Notes under the pieces: model-generated
Seen by the model: only the letters and a program-made list of their open reading frames with translations
The model's database searches: none
Told to the model about the DNA's origin: nothing
Assembly (NCBI GenBank): GCA_023212725.1
Contig: JALBYF010000003.1
Coordinates: 186,001 to 250,000, forward strand
Direction of reading: 5' to 3'
DNA: 64,000 nucleotides
Source of the DNA: Tranzscheliella williamsii
Taxonomy: Eukaryota > Basidiomycota > Ustilaginomycetes > Ustilaginales > Ustilaginaceae
Made by a program: the position numbers and the translations under genes
Shown: positions 1-9,016 of the stretch, piece after piece
Layout: each line of letters opens with the position of its first letter
Numbering within the stretch: position 1 is the first letter of the stretch

Positions 1-432
1 CTTCTCTTGTCTCCGCTCGAAATCTATGCCCCGCATCCGCATCCGCATCCGCCTACGTACGTGTCAGTGCTCGTGTCTGCCGCAGTCTTTCTCTCTGCCG
101 GCTGCGGTAGAGTTGTGCCGCACTGCACAGCGACACGCGAGATGGGATAGGCATGGTGACAGGAGCAAGGTGGGATACAAGTACAGGATGGGGGCGAGCG
201 CAGGGGCGCTGCGGTGTCGCGCTACGGTACAGACGGGAAATGCGGGGACGGGGTAGTATGTGAGGAGGCCGGCTGAGCCTGCCGCGCGATGGGCCGCGGG
301 CGGAGGGGACTATGCAATGCGTGTATGAGCAAGGAGGGTGGGGCAAGAGCGGCGGATTAGCAGGAAAAGGGCGAGGAGGAGCGGGGGAGGCGGGATGCGA
401 CGGGGTTCAGGGGAGGCGCGGGTGGGATGGGG
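1..432. other. Downstream flank without a recognised gene
   Basis: I see no coding region that I can support here. The short open frames on both strands are arginine- and proline-rich and look like by-products of G+C-rich sequence. A CATCCG-type hexamer run lies at about 31-52. The stretch is the 3' flank of the response regulator gene on the minus strand. Confidence 0.5.
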
Positions 433-1404
433 CTAGGCCGCTTCGTAGGTGCGCTTGAAGTCGAGGATGTCCTTGACGAGGAGCGAGGGGCGGATGGGTT
501 TGAGAAGCCAGTCGTCCATGCCGGCGTCTTTGCCGTCCTGGTAGTCGCGGTCGGAGGAGTGGGTGGTGGCTGCGACGATGCGCGCGCGCGCGGTGGATGG
601 CGGGCAGGGGCTGTGCAGCGCGGCGGCCATCTCGTACTGGCGGATCTGGCGCGTCGCCTCAAAGCCGTCCATAACAGGCATCGAGATATCCATCAGCACC
701 AGCGCCGGCCGCACGCGCATAAACGCCTCGACCGCCAACACCCCATTCTCTGCCTCCACCACCTCGATGCCGTTCTTGCGCAGCGGGATCGTCAGCACCT
801 TGCGGTTGATCGCATTGTCATCCACCACCAGCACCACAAACGCCTCCCGCCCCGCACCGCCCCCCGACGCCACGCCCGAGGCCGCGCCCGACACTACGCC
901 TGACGCTACAGCTCCGCTCGACGCCGTCGACACCATAGAGTACGTCACCGCAGAAGCCGGCCCGAACGCGGCCTCTGCATGGCAGCTTTGCTCCTGCGCA
1001 AGTGATCCCGACAGCGAAGAAATCAGATTCGTGGACCCAACCGCGGGCTCCGGCATGTCCATGGATACAGTGGTAAACATGGAGCCGGTCGAGTCTATCG
1101 CAGATGCGACCTCCATAAACCACTGGGGCGGGTAGGACGTCTACTCCGTTGATTATACGCCTGGGTACGGGTTGCCACGGAAGGCCGCTCGAATTCGCCC
1201 AAACAGACCAGGGCGGCCTCGAGGTTGTTTGGCGCTGTAAATTTGCGCGTTTGGTGGAAATTGGCGTTCGTATGGGTTGTAGGGAGGAGAGGAGGATGGG
1301 GAGACAATAGGGAAAATCGACAGAGAAGTGAGGTCCAGGCTAGAAGAGGAGCGGCGAAGCGGGGCTGACGCTATCTCACCGGGGGTTGGTATATGAGGGG
1401 CCAT
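433..1404 (-). CDS. Stand-alone response regulator (CheY-like receiver domain)
   Basis: This encodes a small phosphorelay response regulator of roughly 305 residues whose C-terminal half is a receiver domain. The hallmarks are the acidic pair in VVLVVDDNAINRKVL, the phospho-acceptor aspartate in LVLMDISMPVMDGFEA, the conserved Thr in IVAATTH and the Lys in LLKPIRP. No histidine-kinase, HATPase or output domain is seen, so it resembles the short SRR1/Skn7-independent fungal regulators rather than a hybrid kinase end. The frame from ATG 1116 to the stop at 433 is certain. A Ser/Pro-rich upstream frame (1404-1159) can be joined in phase through a candidate 36-base GT-AG intron (1158-1123). If that intron is not used, the protein starts at 1116 (227 residues). 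The 3' end of the gene prefers C-ending codons and the middle G-ending codons. Confidence 0.75.
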
Positions 1405-2138
1405 GGACAGGCAAGGGTGACTGAGCCACAGGCCGATGAGCTAGAGGACCGCTGAAAGGCCCAGCACCAAGGGCAGCCATCACAATCAACTCCAACGGAA
1501 GAAGGGCCAGCAGCAGCTGAGGGGAGAAAACAAGGCAGCCGAAAGCGAGAGGAAAGCTTGCATCCGGCCTTTGCTTGCGGTATCAAGGAACAGGCCTAGC
1601 CCATTCTAAAATCAGCGGGCTATGCAAGTGCTGTACACGTAGATGAGCAAGCGAGGCAGGCCAAGCTGTACCAGCGCCAGTACCCTTTTTGCAGCGGCGA
1701 TTCGACTGCAGTCCGGCTCCATGCCAGTGTGGGTGGCGGAGTGGAATGGCGGTAAGCCGAGGAGATCGGACGTGGCGGCAACAGGCGCCAGGCGAGTGCC
1801 AGGTCACTTTACCAGCATGCAGCCAAGGAGTCACAGTGACGAGCTGCCCATGCTAGGCCATGGTACAACCCGACTGCGGTTGCACTTTTTTGCGGCGGAA
1901 CGCCAAAAGCCTCCAAAGCCCGGCAGAGTTCGATCTGCAAGGTAGGCAAGCTCTGGATCGCAATCACAAACGGCGAATGCAAGCCTGAATACACGCCCCA
2001 GCCAGAAAGGCAAAAGGTCAGTCAAAAAGATAGGAATCTATTACTCACCGCCCCGGAGCGGAGAATGAAAAGGGGTATCGGCGTCGAACTTTGGCGGAGG
2101 AGAGGGTGCGGCTTTTGCTTTGGAAATCATTGTGCAGA

Positions 2139-2172
2139 GACAAAGACCGGTTCGTGACAAAGACCGGTTCGC
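2139..2172. repeat. 17-bp direct tandem duplication
   Basis: The unit GACAAAGACCGGTTCGT is followed directly by a second copy that differs only in the last base. It lies in the gene-poor stretch and has no obvious host gene. Confidence 0.8.
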
Positions 2173-5002
2173 GGATGGGTATGCATGCCTTTGCTTTGCT
2201 GGGCACCACGTCCTGCATTGGCCCACTGGCCCACGCTGCGTGAAAAACCCGTGTGAGGCAGCCAGCCACATGCATAGCTGACTGAGGCTAGACAGCCGAG
2301 CGCCATGCTACTTTCCGACGCCGGCCTTTGGGCCCCGTCGTTTCTTTTCGGCGAGAGTAGCAAAACAGCAGAAAAATGGTATGCAGTCGGCGGGCAAACG
2401 GTATGCCCAATCAAGACGGAATGTTACAGCAAGGCAGTCATAACTAGCGCATGGGTTGGAACTTCCTCGCTGGAAATTCCACGCTGGAGCGGAGTACGAA
2501 AGCCTCGATTGGATGCAGTACTGCCTCCGCAAAGCCAATAGAGATCACAACCTCGCCCACTCAACACCCACACTCTAGTCGCTCATTGGGTATCTATGTT
2601 TCTCTGATCACGGTGCCATAGGGTGTGCTGCCATGTTCATCGCTTCTTGGCTTGAAGCCTTAGCGCAAGGGGTGGCTCGCCTTTTTCCTATTGCAGACAC
2701 AGTGTGTGAGCATGAGACACTTTCGCAACTAGTTGGTAGACTCATCGCAGTGACAGGTTTCTCACCGCACCGTCGGAAAGCAGCTGGCTTGCTAGCTGTC
2801 TCGATGACGCTCACAGTTCCATTTGGGTCGGTTCTTGAAAAAGCTTTTGGGACCCGTCCCGGCCCTAGTTGCTGGTCTGTTTCACTACGATAAGGCTCGC
2901 GTTCCGCAGCACAGGGGAGGATTGAGCGGGCGTTGCTTCATGCTCCTCCTTTTGTCTGGCCTTGAAATGGCGGAGTGCGGTTAGGCAGCTAAATTGTTTA
3001 GTAAGGCAACGGGCCAGGTGTAAGGAGTCCACAAGCCGCGGCACGAAGAGCTTGACCGCAAGCGAGGGTAGGCGCGCGGAAAGGAGCCGTTCAGCAGCCA
3101 TGTCGAAGGCTTTGAGCAGATGCCGGTGCCGGTGACCGCCAACCGAACTGTTCCAAAACCCGCCCCAGAGGCCGCTTGGCTACTGCACATGGCTATAGCC
3201 CACGCATGCCTGGCTGGAAACGCACCGCCAACCAAACTCAGCATTTTATCGTGCATAGTGGATGACTACGCGAAACGAATTCTGCCGGCAAATGCTAAGC
3301 GACGCTACTCAAACGCAAGAGACTATTTCGTAGAATCGGTGTTTGCCCCTTGACTCGGCCGTATCCAAGGCGCCGCACGAGATCACTCACTCGCTGCGTA
3401 GTTGGACATTGAATATCACGACGAGGTCGCAAAGGTCAACTCAATGGCAGCGCACTTACACGTGACTTGGTTCGCGCAGAAGGGCGCACCCGATCGCGCA
3501 AGGAGGCTGGCTGTGTCACATGATCGCTGCCGTTTCGCAAGCTTTCAACAGGCAAGTTGGAGTCACAAGTGTAGTTCTTGAACGGACGCCAGCCGCCTCC
3601 CAGCTACAGTTCGAACCACTCGCTGCCGTCGGGGTGGCCATGTTTCCAGGAGTGCTATCCATGTCTCAGCACGGGAGAGGATGATGCAGGTGAAGAACAT
3701 TATTCCGGTTTAAGTAGCAAGTCGCGCCGATAAGGCGGCCTTTCAAGGGCCGAGATCTGCGGCTGGAAGGGTTTTGCATTTCTCAACCTTGCCGGACTAT
3801 CGCGGCAGTTCAGTCAAGTTACAATATGTTGGTGGCACCTGCTACTGTCTTATTTTTCTGCTGTGACTACACCCATACACTTGGCATAGCTTAGAAGCAG
3901 CCTGTTGACGATGTGACGCCATGGAGTGGAGCATCCAAGGAGAAACAGCGCACGACGTACGTGGAGCTTTCGCAGCGGAGGAGAAGTGGTTAGAGGAGAC
4001 CAACTCTTTGTATGTACATAAGTTCGAGCTGTGGTTGTCATAGTGAGCAGTAGTGTGGCGGCCCGGCGTTGGAAGACACACGCGTACTTGTGGCTCCCCG
4101 TCCCGAAGTAAGCTAACCTTGAGCGTTGTGGTGTCCATACCGCACTGTGCCATGCATGTCTACTAAATCTATGCCTCCCTCGCACGTTCGCTTTGCACGC
4201 TTTGCCGTCCGTTGGCCTTGCGGATCCGGGTTGTAGAGTCACTCTGCGCCACATAAGGATTGGCTTGCAAGTCGGTGCTGGTCACCCAGGGGGTTAACTA
4301 GTTTTTAGATTTAACAGAAAGAATTAACAACGGGAATTGTTTCGTCGACCCGCTTACCTACTAACGCGACTTGATTGCCCGATAACGGCATGCACCCCAT
4401 ACTATCGGGATTTCCACTGACTTTCAAGGTGACTTGTATCACTGTATTATCCCGCTTGACTCGCGCATCCCTCTCCTAGCAGCTTAACTACTGGTACAAC
4501 AGTCACAATGCACAAAGTACGTGATAACCTTCCATAGCTCCTCAAGGTCAAAGCACTCACAACATGAAAGCTCAGCTTCTGGGAAGTCAGCCAAACGTCA
4601 AAGCAGCAACACTGGTATAAACTGCCTGACAGAAGCTAAGCAGAAGACACGCAGAAGACATGCAGTTGCTAAGCAGAGTCGCAACAGCCAGTCTGGGAGA
4701 GTAAAATCAAAGCAGTTTTGCTGCTTTGACCACTGCCGATGTACCAGAAGCTGAGTTTTTACGTTGTGAATGTCTGCCCAATGAACTCCAGGTGAGAATG
4801 TGTCGGCACAAGCCCTCTCGTGGAATCGGTCGCGGTAGTAGACTTGCGGGTCAATGCATTACATCTACGATGAAATGTTGAGTTCTAATGTGACTTGGCG
4901 ACCAAGCAATACTTATTAATCACAATCAGGATGAGTGGTTGTACCCAGGGCTATCGGCGGCCCCAGTTAGGCAGCGCGCACTTCGGCGCGCAACCGCGCA
5001 CC

Positions 5003-5060
5003 CGCCTTTTAGCTCTTCACCGCCCTTTGGCTCTTCAACTGCCCTTTAGCGGTTCAACTT
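5003..5060. repeat. Imperfect ~19-bp tandem repeat, three copies
   Basis: Three imperfect copies of a unit like CGCCCTTTGGCTCTTCAACT follow one another (5003-5020, 5021-5040, 5041-5060). Variation is in single bases. It sits about 190 bases before a second, unrelated triple repeat. Confidence 0.7.
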
Positions 5061-5248
5061 TATTTGACGTATGTGCTGCAGCTCCGCTCCTCCTTGCGCG
5101 CCGGGACTTGCGCATGCTTGCGCAATGTGCGCAATAGAATCACCCCAATGTGCGCAATCTCCGGTGCATGTGCCATAGGCGAGCTTCCGCCCACGGATTT
5201 TCTGACCGGCTCCGCTAGTGACAAAGCTTTCACTGCAGCGCACAGACA

Positions 5249-5322
5249 TTGGGCAAACGCTGGTCAAGGTTCGCGGGCAAACGCTGGTCAGGTTTCGCGG
5301 GCAAGCGCTGGTCAAATTTCGA
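5249..5322. repeat. 24-bp tandem repeat, three copies
   Basis: Three copies of a 24-base unit beginning GGGCAAACGCTGGTCA occupy 5251-5274, 5275-5298 and 5299-5322. Copies one and two are nearly identical and copy three is more diverged. The unit length is a multiple of three and an open frame runs through on both strands, but no protein family is recognisable. Confidence 0.85.
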
Positions 5323-6192
5323 GGTGGCATCCCAGTTCCCGAACGAGAAACAACATCGTCCCACTTCAGCCATCGCCAGTACTAACTGAGATTGGAAAAG
5401 CGATCAGCGGATGTACTGTTGTTCCGAGCGCTTTTCATTGTCCGCTTCTGTACGCCACCGTCCAGTGAAGCTGAGTAAAGAAAACTGCTGGCGACGGTGG
5501 CCGTGCTGCAATTCGTCAAAGCTACAGGCGGTTCACGAGCTCGAATCTCTCAATGAAGGACCCTGTCGCTAGTCCGCCCTGTCGCAAGTCTGACTACTTG
5601 ACGGCGAGTCGCACGCTGGTCTCCGGCGGCAGTACACGTATACTCCCACTCAATGACTCTGTTGTTGCACCCTTCCCGCTTGTCGGCATCCGTGACCTGC
5701 ACAAATTGAATTTGCTGTTCCCTAGCCCTCTTGGCTTGTCCATCCCGCTACGGTTTTGCCACATGTCCCACAGCTCTTTGCCACTCAGATATTGAAGTGG
5801 TTTCGCTCTGCCCTTCCCTCTTCCATCCATGCACCGACACATGCCCACTGACTACGAACTACCTAGCTCGTATTGCTTCGTCACTGTCCTTTCGTACAAC
5901 ACCCGCCAGAGGCTTTTTTCCATCACTTTGACAATCGTCATCGTCGTCAACAACCACCAATACTGTCGAGCGGCTTTGGTATTCGGACCAGTCCGGTCGA
6001 GACCCATTTACAACCCGAGCTTGCAGGCTCGGGTTGGATACTCATCTCTCTGCCAGCAGCCAAGCTGTGAGCTCTTCATACACCCTCTTTAGTCACCATC
6101 CGTTATCACCTGCATACCTACAGCAGATTATAACCTTCAAAGCAGAGCATCAGTCACACTGTCACAGCGTTCATCAAACTCATTCACTGCAG

Positions 6193-8049
6193 ATGTATTC
6201 CCACCTTGGTCAGATGCAGATGCAGCACACGAACTTGCCACTGTCACAGCAGCGTGCACAACCGCAATCATCCGACGCACAATCACAATTGTTCCAGTCC
6301 TTCACAGCTGAACATTCCGCCGAAGATGCTTCGTGTCCGGGACTCCAAGCCCCGCCACAGGAACGTACTTCGACGTCATGGCAAGCCAGCCAGATGGGCC
6401 GCTATCCTTTTGCCTTTACCAAACAGCCGTCGCCAATTACAGCAGCGTCTAACGGATCCAGTCAGAAAGAATGGTTGACCTATCAGCTCTCGTTGCTCGA
6501 AAAGACAAACATCCATTCAGATGGCGCAGCGGCCGCTTCAACCTTCCATGCAGTCGCCCCTACATCTCTTTTGGATCCGTACGCATCAAAAGTGCATAGC
6601 GAGACATCCGCCCCGTATGAGCAGAGCTACTTTTTTCCTGCAGTATCGCACCGCAAACGTCTGGCCAACCGCATCGCTGACTACAGACAGAGCTTGAACA
6701 ATACTCACACGCGGCGCCTGGGCACCCTCTTGGGTCTCTTCCCGTCTGCACCTAGCCAGAGTCCCCTTCCGTCTCTCGATGATAGTACTCCGCTGCCGGC
6801 GCCCGATCTTTCACCTAGGCAGCAGCGGCTACCCAAAACTGATCCTGGTGACAATCCGACGTTGAATGTTAGCGTTGATCCTGCCTTATCGTCGTTCATG
6901 TCCGACTTGTGTCGTGGTCCGCTACCTCGGCGGGCCGATGCCAACGTTAACTCCGAGGTGCCGGCGCCGGTGCCCGTGCCGGTGCCACTGCCTTGTTCGT
7001 TTATCCGCGCCCCGCTCCCGTCAACCACGACCTTCGGAGAAATTGGCATAAGTCAGAATCTCACCCAGTCGTTCTGCATTTTAGACAGGAACGGTGTATT
7101 GGTGTGGCAATCCCCTTCGCTTGGCTTTCTGACAGGCGGTCTACTTCAACCGGGGATTCATTTTGCCAGCTTCATCCATTTCGAGGACACTCAGTGGTGG
7201 AATCAATCCTGGAGAGCCGCTACTGAGGAGCGCAAGCGATCCGAGCTCTTTCTCCGGCTGGTCCGTCTTGATGGCTTTCCTGTCCTGGTCGATATCAGTC
7301 TGAGCTGTTTGTCCATGTCGCCAGATGGACCGCCTCTGGGCCCTTCATCTACACAGTCAACATTGACACAGACGACCGGGATGACAAGTGCGCGGCATGG
7401 CATGTCGTTGGACAACATGGTCATGCACATTCGATACCCCACCGTACCTCCAATCTCTCCGGCGCCGTTGGGTGCACCGGAGCTGAAGAATGCCAACGCA
7501 ACGTGTCGACTCTTGGTCTCGCGGCTCGGCCTGATCTTGCGGACATCCGGCGATCTTGCGCAGGTTTTCCAAGACCAGAGGCTTCCGCGAGCGGGCGTGG
7601 TCTTGGGTGACTTTCCGAAGCTTGCGCCGCTGCTACATTCTATGGCGCAGGCATCCATCACGGGCGTCTCGCAGCGGGTCTTGGTATCCTTGCCTCATCT
7701 CGTCACTGCCATCATCCAGCCGCTCCTCCTGCCCAAGCCAGGAACGGCGTCCAAGATGTTCATCACCTTCTGCTCAGGTCCACGATCTCCTTTTCGCACC
7801 GTCATCGGCCAGAAGAGGAAGAAGACGGGCGATAAGCATACCCTTGGCAGCGCAGATTTTCGAACGCTCTCGGCATCCGCTTCTGCGAAAGATGTGCAAC
7901 CTGCGCCGTTGCCTGCCAAACCTTCTAAGAGCATTGAGCCCTCATGCTATTTGTCGCAGCAGGTCGCCTTGCTGCAGAGTGAAAACAACCGCATGATCCG
8001 CCTGCTGATGGACGCCAAGTCACGGCAACGCAGCCAGGCACAGACGTGA
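6193..8049 (+). CDS. PAS-domain protein, regulatory role unknown
   Basis: The protein is about 618 residues long. The first 200 residues are rich in Gln, Ser and Pro. At about residues 280-375 is a PAS-like fold with the typical run QSFCILDRNGVLVWQSPS, a GxxFxSFIHFED segment and a following FLRLVRLDGFPVLVDIS strand pair. A weaker, possibly second PAS-like segment follows (about 440-550, starting NATCRLLVSRLGLILRTSGD). The last 40 residues form a short Leu/Asn-rich coiled coil. Unlike WC-2-type proteins there is no GATA zinc finger, and no LOV cysteine motif is visible. The frame is open from 5932 but has no ATG before 6193, so I start there; an upstream exon is possible. No function can be assigned beyond sensing or protein interaction. 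Confidence 0.7.
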   Translation: MYSHLGQMQMQHTNLPLSQQRAQPQSSDAQSQLFQSFTAEHSAEDASCPGLQAPPQERTSTSWQASQMGRYPFAFTKQPSPITAASNGSSQKEWLTYQLSLLEKTNIHSDGAAAASTFHAVAPTSLLDPYASKVHSETSAPYEQSYFFPAVSHRKRLANRIADYRQSLNNTHTRRLGTLLGLFPSAPSQSPLPSLDDSTPLPAPDLSPRQQRLPKTDPGDNPTLNVSVDPALSSFMSDLCRGPLPRRADANVNSEVPAPVPVPVPLPCSFIRAPLPSTTTFGEIGISQNLTQSFCILDRNGVLVWQSPSLGFLTGGLLQPGIHFASFIHFEDTQWWNQSWRAATEERKRSELFLRLVRLDGFPVLVDISLSCLSMSPDGPPLGPSSTQSTLTQTTGMTSARHGMSLDNMVMHIRYPTVPPISPAPLGAPELKNANATCRLLVSRLGLILRTSGDLAQVFQDQRLPRAGVVLGDFPKLAPLLHSMAQASITGVSQRVLVSLPHLVTAIIQPLLLPKPGTASKMFITFCSGPRSPFRTVIGQKRKKTGDKHTLGSADFRTLSASASAKDVQPAPLPAKPSKSIEPSCYLSQQVALLQSENNRMIRLLMDAKSRQRSQAQT

Positions 8050-8365
8050 CCCGCCATGCTGTCTCCTCCGCAAATGGCCGAGCCACGCCGCCCAACACTT
8101 CACTAAGCGATCCTCTCCGGCTGTGTCTTCCGGCATCCGCACGGGCAGACCGGCTGGAAAGTGTCATCACAGAGCTCTGTATCCACCAGCAGCCGTGTTA
8201 CACCTTGTACTTTTAGATTGTGGCGATCCGTATTTGTACACAGCTCTTTTCACGTCAGATGCCGGTATCGATGAATGGCGACGTTGCGGGACTTGCTGCT
8301 TCCTCAAGCGACACTGCCAAGGGACAAGAAATGGATGCGACAGAACGTCACGACCCGCATCCGTA
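8050..8365. other. Spacer between PAS gene and tRNA
   Basis: I see no gene here. It should contain the 3' untranslated region of the PAS gene and the upstream flank of tRNA-Tyr. Confidence 0.5.
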
Positions 8366-8471
8366 CCGGACATAGCTCAGTTGGAAGTAGCGATGGTTTG
8401 TAATTGGAAACCCTAATCCGGCATCAACGGAAAAGCACCATAGGTCGCCGGTTCGATTCCGGCTGTCCGGA
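8366..8471 (+). tRNA. tRNA-Tyr(GUA) with a 32-base intron
   Basis: The 7-bp acceptor stem is CCGGACA (8366-8372) pairing with TGTCCGG (8464-8470), followed by discriminator A at 8471. The T arm is GCCGG-TTCGATT-CCGGC. The anticodon stem ATGGT (8393-8397) pairs with ACCAT (8437-8441), and the loop reads T-T-GTA-A, giving anticodon GUA at 8400-8402. The intron follows position 37 as in other nuclear tRNA-Tyr genes and covers 8404-8435. In the D stem three pairs form and the fourth is a C/U mismatch. A run of T just after the gene (8477-8482) fits RNA polymerase III termination. Confidence 0.92.
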
Positions 8472-9016
8472 CGCTTCTTTTTTCTCTCATCGCTCTCATT
8501 GTGATGCACATGCCTGGCGATGGTCGATACCGCTTGTCTCCTTTGAGGCCGTCCTGAAGAGGTGGCAATGAGCTGGCCCGAACCGACATGCTAGATGGCC
8601 TTCGGATCAAGGCAAGGGGCGAATCGAATTGTGAATGGATGTGAGATCATTTGACTAAATGAATGTAAGATCGTCCACAGATTGTGATTTGCGTGCGACG
8701 ACGGCGACTGAAACTCGCAATGTGTTAAAGGGCCGGTTGCCATAGAGACCGAGCGTGCCGGCCACTTCCATCTGGCCCATCCCCTGCGCAGCGGCTTTGC
8801 CTCGACACCCGTCCGGCCACTTCTCTGCTGTACGCTGTGCGTTTCTCCTTCCTTTCTCCTGCTCAGCATAACGTCCGTCCCGCCAACAGTAGTCACGTTC
8901 AGTCGCGTCAGCCTAGTCAAGTCCAGTCCGGTCCAGCTCAGCCCTTGTAGACGGCATAGAGGATCGCTAGCCAGGTCTCTTTTTGGGGTTCATCGTTAGA
9001 AACACGGATGTGGTAG
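8472..9016. other. Upstream region of the VWA8-like gene
   Basis: No gene is visible. A stretch with repeated GTCCAGTCC/GTCAG-type words at about 8890-8945 lies shortly before the VWA8-like start and is probably leader or promoter sequence. Confidence 0.45.

Larger units (their letters stand above)
1405..6192. other. 4.8 kb gene-poor stretch
   Basis: No open frame here shows a domain, a family motif or the strong third-position G/C bias of the neighbouring genes. The frames are short (at most about 135 codons) and overlap on all strands. Base composition is visibly more even than in the flanking genes. It contains three short tandem repeats (2139-2172, 5003-5060, 5249-5322). It may hold promoter or leader sequence of the PAS gene, non-coding RNA or decayed sequence; the reading alone cannot tell. 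Confidence 0.5.

Noticed and set aside
1..60. Possible telomere or subtelomere at the left end
   Set aside because: The short CATCCG run is not a telomeric TTAGGG-type repeat.
3842..4254. Overlapping minus-strand frames of 103 and 134 codons in the first gap
   Set aside because: Composition and lack of motifs point to chance open frames.
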